The notes under the pieces: model-generated
The model's database searches: none
Told to the model about the DNA's origin: nothing
What the model saw: only the letters and a program-made list of their open reading frames with translations
Position numbers and translations under genes: made by a program
IMG/VR virus record: IMGVR_UViG_3300046323_000337
Location: 1-35,458 of that record
Reading direction: 5' to 3' (one strand)
From: a virus
Length of the DNA: 35,458 nt
Part shown: positions 27,831-34,131 of the stretch, piece by piece
Layout: each line of letters begins with the position of its first letter
Numbering within the stretch: position 1 is the stretch's first letter

Positions 27831-28238
27831 ATGAAAAAACATTATTTTGAATTAGACAAAGTAGAATCAATTACTTTAAATTACGAAACCGAAACATCAT
27901 GGCGATGGATGTCTGAAATTCCAGCAAAACCAAAAACATTCTTTGGGATTAAATATGGTATGGAACCTAAAATTCCATCAGGTTGGAATGACTCTTTCAG
28001 AGAAGATGGATCTGAACGTTATCCATCACACACTAGAAAACAGTCATCATATTTTGAAGATTACAAATGGCTTAAAGTAACTCCCTTTCGTATTCATAAT
28101 AAAGCCAATGTTTCAATTTATTTGAGTTATAAACATTCTATAGGAACTAATTTTGAATCAAATGAAGAGGCACAAGCTTATGTGGATGAGTTAATTGCAA
28201 GTTCAGACAAAAAGTTTCACGTAATCATTAACAAATAA
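27831..28238 (+). CDS. Hypothetical protein
   Basis: 135 residues, soluble, rich in aromatic and basic residues (SWRWMSEIPAKPKTFFGIKY). The C-terminal half ends in a probable alpha/beta unit (SNEEAQAYVDELIASS). It starts one base after the preceding stop. No family recognised. Confidence 0.65.
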   Translation: MKKHYFELDKVESITLNYETETSWRWMSEIPAKPKTFFGIKYGMEPKIPSGWNDSFREDGSERYPSHTRKQSSYFEDYKWLKVTPFRIHNKANVSIYLSYKHSIGTNFESNEEAQAYVDELIASSDKKFHVIINK

Positions 28239-28242
28239 AATT

Positions 28243-28659
28243 ATGAAAGACGCACTAGCATACATGAAAAGCCCTGAAGGCCAAAAAGCAATGGAAGATT
28301 ATTTAGAAAAACTTGCAGAAAAAGATAGAATTCAAAGAGAAAGAGCTCAAAAAATCAAACAAAAATGGGGTGTTTGTGATGATGCAACATTTGATGATTT
28401 GATGTTGACAATCTTGAAGAAGCAAGAAAAGTATGATGAGCGTCATTATTCAACATATACTGACAGATCTTTACATATCATGAATTTAATGTGGGAATTG
28501 GCAAGTCTTGAAGGTTTAGAAATTGATCCAATTGATGGTTTAACAGAAAACTTTCCATCTTATATTTATGATTACTACGGGTATCAATTTGCAATCACAC
28601 ATGGTCAAGGATCAATGTTAAGTGTTTATCGCCAAAATGAATTAAGATATAGAAGCTAA
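28243..28659 (+). CDS. Hypothetical protein
   Basis: 138 residues. The N-terminal 45 residues are a charged helix (MEDYLEKLAEKDRIQRERAQ). The middle is helical and the end is aromatic (YIYDYYGYQF). Four bases after the preceding gene, so in the same operon from promoter copy 6. Confidence 0.65.
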   Translation: MKDALAYMKSPEGQKAMEDYLEKLAEKDRIQRERAQKIKQKWGVCDDATFDDLMLTILKKQEKYDERHYSTYTDRSLHIMNLMWELASLEGLEIDPIDGLTENFPSYIYDYYGYQFAITHGQGSMLSVYRQNELRYRS

Positions 28660-28661
28660 TT

Positions 28662-29060
28662 ATGAAAATCAAAGATATATTAAACCAAAAAATTGATTTG
28701 ATACCATTTTTATTTGGACCAATTCAATCTGTAATTGATCTCTTTAAAACAAGAGGTACTAATTTTACTGGCAATAATGCAGTATATGTTACAAAACAAG
28801 GCCAACCAGTTATTATTAGATCTGAAAAAATGATGGGCGAAATCGAAAGACTTTATGCTATAGATGGCGTTCCTAGAAACTTTGGTACCAGTGGCAATGC
28901 AGGTTTAAATTCAAACTTTGCATTAGATATGGTTAAACATGGACTTAGACGAGAAATCTGCGATGAGATTATGAAAAGTGATCTATTTGAATGGTCAATT
29001 GAAGAAACTGCAATGGGAACTAGAGTAGCAGCTAGAATAATTGTTAATAAGTTTGAATAA
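28662..29060 (+). CDS. Hypothetical protein
   Basis: 132 residues. LIPFLFGPIQSVIDLF at 12-27 is hydrophobic but too polar at its ends for a sure membrane helix. The rest is mixed. Last gene of the 27082-29060 operon, followed by a hairpin and the promoter of the PRPP-synthetase-like gene. Confidence 0.6.
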   Translation: MKIKDILNQKIDLIPFLFGPIQSVIDLFKTRGTNFTGNNAVYVTKQGQPVIIRSEKMMGEIERLYAIDGVPRNFGTSGNAGLNSNFALDMVKHGLRREICDEIMKSDLFEWSIEETAMGTRVAARIIVNKFE

Positions 29061-29069
29061 TAAAGTGAT

Positions 29070-29095
29070 AAAAGTTTTACCATATTAAAACTTTT
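29070..29095 (+). terminator. Inverted repeat in front of the PRPP-synthetase-like gene
   Basis: AAAAGTTTTA (29070-29079) is the exact inverted repeat of TAAAACTTTT (29086-29095), with a six-base loop. It may end the upstream operon, or be an operator, since the promoter starts right after it. Confidence 0.5.
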
Positions 29096-29122
29096 GTGTA
29101 TATTTACATATAATTAAAAACA
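29096..29122 (+). promoter_or_regulatory. Long-type promoter, copy 7 (upstream part is the hairpin)
   Basis: GTGTATATTTACATATAATT then AAAAACAAC, about eight bases before ATG 29130. Same end module as the other blocks. Confidence 0.6.
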
Positions 29123-29129
29123 ACAAATC

Positions 29130-30011
29130 ATGATACAAAGATTAAACTTAGTAAACCCTGAAAATTCAGATATTAAATACAAAATCTCTCGATTTCCAGA
29201 TGGACAGCAATCAATCACATTAGATATGGTCGATGCAGATTTACCTAACAAAATCACGGTAAGTATTACAAGTCGATTAAATTCATTCAGGGATTTAGAA
29301 GTTATTATCTCAGCTAATCAAGCTCTAAGAGAATTCTCTTATGTTGAAAACGTTAAGCTAAATGTTCCTTATTTCTTAGGAGCTCGTTCTGATCGTAAAT
29401 TTGAAGCAGGTACTAGTAACTATCTTAAAACAGTTATCTGTCCAATTATCAATGCACAAAACTTTTCAAGAGTTACAGTTTTGGATCCACATTCAGATGT
29501 TTTAGAAGCTTGTTTGAATAACTATCACAAGCACGACAATCATCGTTTAGTTAAAGATGCTCTAACAAAGATCGATAATAAAGATGGAGCACAAACTAGA
29601 ATCTGTTTAGTAAGCCCAGACGCTGGCGCTTATAAAAAGATCTTTGATGTTGCTAAGAAGTTTGAAATCCAAAATGTTGTAACGGCAAATAAAGTCAGAG
29701 ACATGAGAACTGGTAAAATTCTTAAAACTGAAATTCCAGACTTACCTGGATTGGTTGGAGATGATTTAAAATATGTAATCATTGATGATATTTGTGATGG
29801 TGGTAGAACATTCAATGAACTTGCAAAGGCAATTAGAGCACAAAGAGCAGATGCTAAAATTTATTTAGTAGTAACTCACGGAATATTCAGCGCTGGTTTT
29901 GCAGAATTATCACGTAACTTTGAAAGAGTTTATACAACAAATAGTTATAGAGATGTTGCAGATAATGAGTATGAAGAAAAAACAAACACAACTGCATTTA
30001 ATATATTCTAA
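29130..30011 (+). CDS. Ribose-phosphate pyrophosphokinase-like protein (PRPP synthetase or ADPR-PP synthetase)
   Basis: 293 residues, the two-domain PRPP synthetase fold. FPDGQQSI at 22-29 matches the ribose-5-P region. GARSDRK at 84-90 stands where cellular enzymes have YARQDR for ATP binding. DPHS at 119-122 is the metal/ATP site, SPDAGAYKK at 162-170 matches SPDxGG, and DDICDGGRT at 219-227 is the PRPP loop. Cellular enzymes transfer pyrophosphate from ATP to ribose-5-phosphate. Phage relatives (Adps) of the NARP1 pathway use ADP-ribose instead, making ADPR-PP for a NAMPT-like partner. That partner is at 34132. The sequence alone does not tell the two substrates apart; the missing Gln of RQDR may matter. 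Strong own promoter. Confidence 0.88.
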   Translation: MIQRLNLVNPENSDIKYKISRFPDGQQSITLDMVDADLPNKITVSITSRLNSFRDLEVIISANQALREFSYVENVKLNVPYFLGARSDRKFEAGTSNYLKTVICPIINAQNFSRVTVLDPHSDVLEACLNNYHKHDNHRLVKDALTKIDNKDGAQTRICLVSPDAGAYKKIFDVAKKFEIQNVVTANKVRDMRTGKILKTEIPDLPGLVGDDLKYVIIDDICDGGRTFNELAKAIRAQRADAKIYLVVTHGIFSAGFAELSRNFERVYTTNSYRDVADNEYEEKTNTTAFNIF

Positions 30012-30223
30012 TGTACACGATAGATTCATTAGCAACACTAGGATATGTTGTAGAAATTAGCTTAGATCAAACAAGTTATCCAAAATACGCGTTTGACATA
30101 TACAAATATGAGCATTTTGGAAACTATGAACTAATTGAAGTTAGAGAATGGTATTTATACCGAACATGGCAAGATGCATTTGATGCAGCTGTTGAAGAAT
30201 TAAAATTTTTAAAACTAATATAA
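30011..30223 (+). CDS. Hypothetical protein
   Basis: 70 residues, aromatic-rich (YEHFGNYELIEVREWYLYRTW) with a C-terminal helix. The start overlaps the preceding stop as TAATG, implying coupled translation with the PRPP-synthetase-like enzyme. No family recognised. Confidence 0.65.
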   Translation: MYTIDSLATLGYVVEISLDQTSYPKYAFDIYKYEHFGNYELIEVREWYLYRTWQDAFDAAVEELKFLKLI

Positions 30224-30224
30224 A

Positions 30225-30371
30225 ATGGCAAAAGAACAAAAACCAAAAACAGAAACAGTAGACAGAGTGGTCTTGGTACAAGATCCAATCTTAGGCTCAA
30301 GATACGAGTTACAATCAGTTGAAGTGCGTGTCGAAGAAGAAAACGAATCTGTAGAATCTGATGAGCAATAG
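30225..30371 (+). CDS. Small charged protein
   Basis: ATG 30225 to TAG 30371, 48 residues. Basic start (MAKEQKPKTE) and acidic end (VEEENESVESDEQ). It starts one base after the preceding stop and overlaps the next start by 11 bases, which supports it as a real member of the operon. Confidence 0.55.
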   Translation: MAKEQKPKTETVDRVVLVQDPILGSRYELQSVEVRVEEENESVESDEQ

Positions 30372-30858
30372 AACTTATAGAATGTATGGCCTTGTGCCAT
30401 ACAACTTAAGTCCAATTCAACAAGGCATCCAATTTGGTCATGCAGTAGTTGAATACGGTTTAGAATTTGGTACTACTTTAGCATATCAAAAATGGGCAAG
30501 AGAAGATAAAACATTTATCATTTTGAATGGAGGTACAACTAATACAAGATTTAATCTTGAAGATGGATTACCATTTGGTTCATTAAACAATCATCTATTG
30601 ACGCTTGTATCAAATAATACACAGGTTGCAACATTTCATGAACCAGATTTAGGTGACCAGTTAACTGCTGTAGTTTTCTTAGTTGATGATAGAGTTTTTG
30701 ATAAAGTTACATGGCCAGATTTTTCAATGGACCAATATTTAAGAGTATCTGAAGCAGAACAATATTGGAATTGGAAAATGAAATTAGCAGAAACTGAACA
30801 AGAAGCAGATCAGATCGTCTTCTTAAGAGAATTTTTAAAACAATTTAGATTAGCATAA
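30361..30858 (+). CDS. Possible peptidyl-tRNA hydrolase 2-like protein
   Basis: 165 residues. LSPIQQGIQFGHAVVEYGLE at 17-36 resembles the Pth2 segment L.kGkiAaQ.aHA. VATFHEPDLGDQLTAVVFLVDDR near 88-110 resembles the later Pth2 core strand. Pth2 enzymes free tRNA from stalled peptidyl-tRNA, which would suit a phage rich in tRNA genes. The middle (residues 40-85) is longer and unlike Pth2, so the assignment is tentative; related phage proteins are usually left hypothetical. It shares 11 bases with the upstream gene. Confidence 0.4.
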   Translation: MSNRTYRMYGLVPYNLSPIQQGIQFGHAVVEYGLEFGTTLAYQKWAREDKTFIILNGGTTNTRFNLEDGLPFGSLNNHLLTLVSNNTQVATFHEPDLGDQLTAVVFLVDDRVFDKVTWPDFSMDQYLRVSEAEQYWNWKMKLAETEQEADQIVFLREFLKQFRLA

Positions 30859-30859
30859 G

Positions 30860-31378
30860 ATGAACTATCAAGAAATAGAAGGCGACTTAATTGCGCTAGC
30901 AAAACATGGAAAGTTTGATGTGATTACGCACGGTTGTAATTGCCTTTCAAACATGGGTGCTGGCATTGCACCTCAAATGGCAAAAGCTTTTGATGTTGAT
31001 AAATTTCAAATGGAAGCAGAAGGTCCAAGTATTTTGAAACTTGGTAATATTGATTATGAAACCTTCGTACTCAGTGAAAATTTAGTTTGGTCCTTAGCAG
31101 GTTTTAAAAACAATCAAAACGAACCAACATTAAGCGTTGTGAATTCATACACGCAATTCAAGTATGGCAAGAATCATACTGATGGAGTTTCAAAGCCGTT
31201 GGATTATGAAGCATTAACTTTATGCATGCGTAAGATCAATCATACATTTAAAGGTAAACATATTGGCTTACCAAAGATTGGCGCTGGATTAGCAGGTGGA
31301 GATTGGAATAGAATCAAAAAGATTATTCAAACAGAGTTAAAGGACATGAAAGTGTCAGTAGTAATTTATAAACCTTAA
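30860..31378 (+). CDS. Macro domain protein (ADP-ribose processing)
   Basis: 172 residues, a single macro domain. VITHGCNCLSNMGAGIAPQM at 21-40 is the ADP-ribose loop of the phage/Poa1-like class (HGCN..MGAGIA). GLPKIGAGLAGGDW near 136-149 is the second loop, ending in the Gly-Gly-Asp-Trp seen in Poa1/TARG1-like hydrolases. Expected substrates are ADP-ribose 1''-phosphate, or ADP-ribose on protein or nucleic acid. It starts one base after the Pth2-like gene and lies between the PRPP-synthetase-like and NAMPT-like genes. It may salvage ADP-ribose for NAD+ remaking or reverse a host ADP-ribosylation defence. Both are inference. Confidence 0.85.
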   Translation: MNYQEIEGDLIALAKHGKFDVITHGCNCLSNMGAGIAPQMAKAFDVDKFQMEAEGPSILKLGNIDYETFVLSENLVWSLAGFKNNQNEPTLSVVNSYTQFKYGKNHTDGVSKPLDYEALTLCMRKINHTFKGKHIGLPKIGAGLAGGDWNRIKKIIQTELKDMKVSVVIYKP

Positions 31379-31382
31379 GAAA

Positions 31383-31538
31383 ATGAATAACGTATACAGA
31401 CACATAGGACCTTTATGGTTAGGATTTTCACTTTCAGCCTTTGGTAAAATATCATTTATGACATGGCAGTTTTATGCAATTGTAATTCCATTCTTTATTT
31501 TATTACGTATAACAAAATTTAATCAAGAAGAAGAGTAA
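31383..31538 (+). CDS. Small membrane protein
   Basis: ATG 31383 to TAA 31538, 51 residues. Hydrophobic segments at about 9-20 and 25-41 (FYAIVIPFFILLRI) suggest one or two membrane helices. The stop overlaps the next start as TAATG. No family recognised. Confidence 0.6.
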   Translation: MNNVYRHIGPLWLGFSLSAFGKISFMTWQFYAIVIPFFILLRITKFNQEEE

Positions 31539-32113
31539 TGAGTCAAACAGAATTTCACACAGGTAGATTATATCCAGTACGTTTAACTGGAACATTAGAG
31601 GAAACTTGCAGAAGAATTGCAATACGTCATAATATTGAATTAGGCGAGGATTGGCAAGAAGACTTTAGAGAAAACTTTAATGAATATGAATATAAACGTG
31701 AAAGAGTACCAGAAGAGTATTTTATTCATGGAGAGAAACTTTATAGAGTAATCGAACATGAAGAGTCAAATGATGAAGATTATTTCATGAAGCTTAGTAG
31801 GAACGAGGATGGAAGTATTTCATTTATTGGACAATTCTATAATGGAGGTACATGTTTTTCGTTGATGTTAGAAGAGGCATTAGATGAATTAAAGCCAACT
31901 TATAAAGAACAATTAAAGGGTGTAGTTGATGAAATTTGCGAGAAGCATGGCGAAAAAATGCCGATCACAGTTCCTGCCGCAGGTTCTCTAGTTTTAAAAT
32001 ATCATGGCATTGAAAAGGCCAGAGAATTATTCGTTGGAATTATTAAAGAAAATAACAACGATCCTTATAAGACATCAGCATACCAAGCAGCATTAGAAAC
32101 CATTTTAAAATAG
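31538..32113 (+). CDS. Hypothetical protein
   Basis: 191 residues, acidic and soluble. The central part has YFIHGEKLYRVIEHEESNDE and a beta-rich stretch (SISFIGQFYNGGTCFSLML). The C-terminal 80 residues are helical (EEALDELKPTYKEQLKGVVD). Translationally coupled to the small membrane protein. Not recognised. Confidence 0.65.
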   Translation: MSQTEFHTGRLYPVRLTGTLEETCRRIAIRHNIELGEDWQEDFRENFNEYEYKRERVPEEYFIHGEKLYRVIEHEESNDEDYFMKLSRNEDGSISFIGQFYNGGTCFSLMLEEALDELKPTYKEQLKGVVDEICEKHGEKMPITVPAAGSLVLKYHGIEKARELFVGIIKENNNDPYKTSAYQAALETILK

Positions 32114-32117
32114 AGAT

Positions 32118-32306
32118 ATGGCAATAGCGAATCCTAGAATCTATGTAATTTGTGGTATATGTGGTTCAAATAAAATGTTTGAATATCATATCTCAGAAGA
32201 GGTTGACGATGACACGGAAGAAGCTTATAACGAGGTTAATATCTCTTGTAAAAACTGCGGTTCATTGACTGGTCTAAGTGAATTAATGCCAGAAGAAACA
32301 AAATAA
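32118..32306 (+). CDS. Small zinc-ribbon protein
   Basis: 62 residues. CGICGS at 12-17 and CKNCGS near 44-49 form a two-knuckle zinc ribbon separated by an acidic strand pair. Four bases after the preceding stop. Partner unknown. Confidence 0.65.
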   Translation: MAIANPRIYVICGICGSNKMFEYHISEEVDDDTEEAYNEVNISCKNCGSLTGLSELMPEETK

Positions 32307-32369
32307 AAGTTTTCTATATAATAAACATAACCAGCATCCAACTAACGGCGGTTGCACAAAACATATATT

Positions 32370-33197
32370 ATGAAAGACGCGCTAGGCGACAGAATGAAAG
32401 AGTTCTACGAGGATAGAACCAGAATCAAACTCCCAAGGAGAACCTACACAATTATCCGTATCGACGGAAAGGCATTTCACACTTATACGAAAGGCTTAGA
32501 GAGACCATTTGACCAAGGACTTATTGAAGACATGAATGCAACTACTGCATATCTATGTAAAAATATCCAAGGCGTTAAATTTGGTTACGTACAATCAGAT
32601 GAGATTAGTTTAGTCCTAACAGACTTTGATGAATTAGGAACCCATGCGTGGTTTGACAACAACCTACAAAAAATGGTAAGTGTTGCCGCTTCGATGGCAA
32701 CCGCGGAATTCAATAAACTTAGGTTAGTAAGATACATGGAAGATAGCATGATCTTTTTAGAGCCTGAAGATATTGGAAAATTCAAAATGGCTCAATTTGA
32801 TGCCAGGGCTTTTCAAATTCCATTTATCGATGAGGTTGAAAACTATTTTATCTGGAGACAACAAGACGCTGTAAGAAATTCAATCTCTTCAGTTGCTCAA
32901 AGTCTGTACAGCCCAAGAGAATTAAATGGAGTTAAGACAGATCAAATGCAAGAATTGATTTTCCAGAAAGGAATCAACTGGAATGATTACGATTTCCGTA
33001 AGAAGAGAGGAGCAGTGATTGGTAAAGTAGAAAAGGTGTTTATAAAACGGTCAAATCATTACGATCCAAATACATCTTATATTCCTTCTGGACACACTTT
33101 TACTAGAAACGTTTGGGAAGTTATTGAAACACCGACATTTACACAAGACCGAGAATTTATTAAAGGTCTATTAAAAACAAAGAAAGATGACAATTAA
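32370..33197 (+). CDS. Thg1-like 3'-5' polymerase (tRNA-His guanylyltransferase family)
   Basis: 275 residues from ATG 32370; TTG 32352 lies in an unusually GC-rich leader and is rejected. MKDALGDRMKEFYE opens the protein as in bacterial and phage Thg1-like proteins. IIRIDGKAFHTYTKG holds the first metal aspartate Asp32 and GYVQSDEISLVL holds Asp77-Glu78, the palm catalytic residues. Family members add nucleotides to tRNA 5' ends in the 3'-5' direction. The phage tRNA-His already encodes G-1, so template-dependent 5'-end repair of damaged tRNAs is the likelier job. The stop overlaps the YqeY start by 11 bases. Confidence 0.92.
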   Translation: MKDALGDRMKEFYEDRTRIKLPRRTYTIIRIDGKAFHTYTKGLERPFDQGLIEDMNATTAYLCKNIQGVKFGYVQSDEISLVLTDFDELGTHAWFDNNLQKMVSVAASMATAEFNKLRLVRYMEDSMIFLEPEDIGKFKMAQFDARAFQIPFIDEVENYFIWRQQDAVRNSISSVAQSLYSPRELNGVKTDQMQELIFQKGINWNDYDFRKKRGAVIGKVEKVFIKRSNHYDPNTSYIPSGHTFTRNVWEVIETPTFTQDREFIKGLLKTKKDDN

Positions 33198-33639
33198 AGA
33201 AAGAATAGATGCAGATTATATCGCTGCATACAAAGCAAAGGATATTACGGCTAAAACAGCATTAAGTAGTATTAAGGCAGCGATCACAAATGCTTTCAAA
33301 AGCAACGGAACTTGGGCCGCTACTGATGATGAGATTATTAAAATCATTAATAAAGGAATCAAACAACGTGAAGAGTCTATTAAAATGTATGAAACTGCAG
33401 GTAGACAAGAACTTGTTGACAAGGAAAGAGATGAAATGGAAGTCTTGAAAAAATACATGCCAGCTCAAATGACATCTGATGAAATCACATTGGCTTTAAA
33501 GGAAATCCTACAAGATTTATCAGTTACTATTACAAATCCACAAGCATTACAAGGTAAATCTATCGGTGAATTTAATAAAAAATACCAAGGACGTGCAGAT
33601 ATTGGAACCGTTAAAGAAATCTTAGCTAAATTGGTATAA
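33187..33639 (+). CDS. GatB/YqeY-domain protein
   Basis: 150 residues, full-length YqeY. ERIDADYIAAYKAKD at the start, IIKIINKGIKQREESIKMYETAGR in the middle and the C-terminal GKSIGEFNKKYQGRADIGTVKEILAKLV are typical. YqeY resembles the tail domain of the GatB amidotransferase subunit, which grips tRNA; the free form has no settled function but is linked to aminoacyl-tRNA handling. Coupled to the Thg1-like gene by an 11-base overlap, which supports a shared tRNA role. Confidence 0.9.
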   Translation: MTIKERIDADYIAAYKAKDITAKTALSSIKAAITNAFKSNGTWAATDDEIIKIINKGIKQREESIKMYETAGRQELVDKERDEMEVLKKYMPAQMTSDEITLALKEILQDLSVTITNPQALQGKSIGEFNKKYQGRADIGTVKEILAKLV

Positions 33640-33644
33640 GTATA

Positions 33645-33672
33645 ATTGTTCGTAACTTTATAAAAATAATTG
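33645..33672 (+). repeat. Intergenic repeat ATTGTTCGTAACTTT, copy B
   Basis: Same 15 bases as copy A at 25237, again right after a stop codon and before a long-type promoter. Confidence 0.6.
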
Positions 33673-33732
33673 CTTAAATGCTTTTATATTTAAATAATTT
33701 TACGTATATTTACATATCTAATTAAAACAAAG
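33665..33732 (+). promoter_or_regulatory. Long-type promoter block, copy 8
   Basis: AATAATTGCTTAAATGCTTT, then TATATTTAAATAATTTTAC, then GTATATTTACATATCTAATT. It lies upstream of ATG 33738 and probably drives the NAMPT-like gene through two small genes. Confidence 0.65.
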
Positions 33733-33737
33733 AAGTT

Positions 33738-33980
33738 ATGACTGAACTAGAAACATGGCAAGAGGTTAATAAATGTGAAACTCCACAACATTTAGCTTTT
33801 ATAATTAACAAATTAGCAGATCCTGAAGGAATGATTCAAGGTCGAGAAAGAAAGTTTGATGCTGTCAAAATGATAAAAGGCTTAAATTATTTTATGGCAG
33901 ATGAAATACCAGCCAATGTTCTTACTAGAGAATTCGGTATCAGACAACAAGCAATTTATTTAAAAACATTTTATAAATAA
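33738..33980 (+). CDS. Hypothetical protein
   Basis: 80 residues, helical. LADPEGMIQGRERKFDAVKM and LTREFGIRQQAIYLKTFYK could form a helix-turn-helix-like unit near the C-terminus, but this is weak. First gene behind promoter copy 8. Confidence 0.6.
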   Translation: MTELETWQEVNKCETPQHLAFIINKLADPEGMIQGRERKFDAVKMIKGLNYFMADEIPANVLTREFGIRQQAIYLKTFYK

Positions 33981-33983
33981 TTT

Positions 33984-34130
33984 ATGGAAGCATTATACTT
34001 TTTAATACCAGTCGGCGTTGTATGCATTGTGTTTATTTACGTTGCATTTCAACACGTTAGCAGTCATGAAAAATTCGACAGTTATCAAGCAAAAAAATTA
34101 ATGAAAAAACAAAAATCTAAAAACAAATAG
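33984..34130 (+). CDS. Small membrane protein
   Basis: ATG 33984 to TAG 34130, 48 residues. Residues 4-23 form one membrane helix, and the C-terminal tail is strongly basic (KKLMKKQKSKNK). It lies between two genes with gaps of three and one bases, so it is almost certainly expressed. Confidence 0.6.
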   Translation: MEALYFLIPVGVVCIVFIYVAFQHVSSHEKFDSYQAKKLMKKQKSKNK

Positions 34131-34131
34131 T

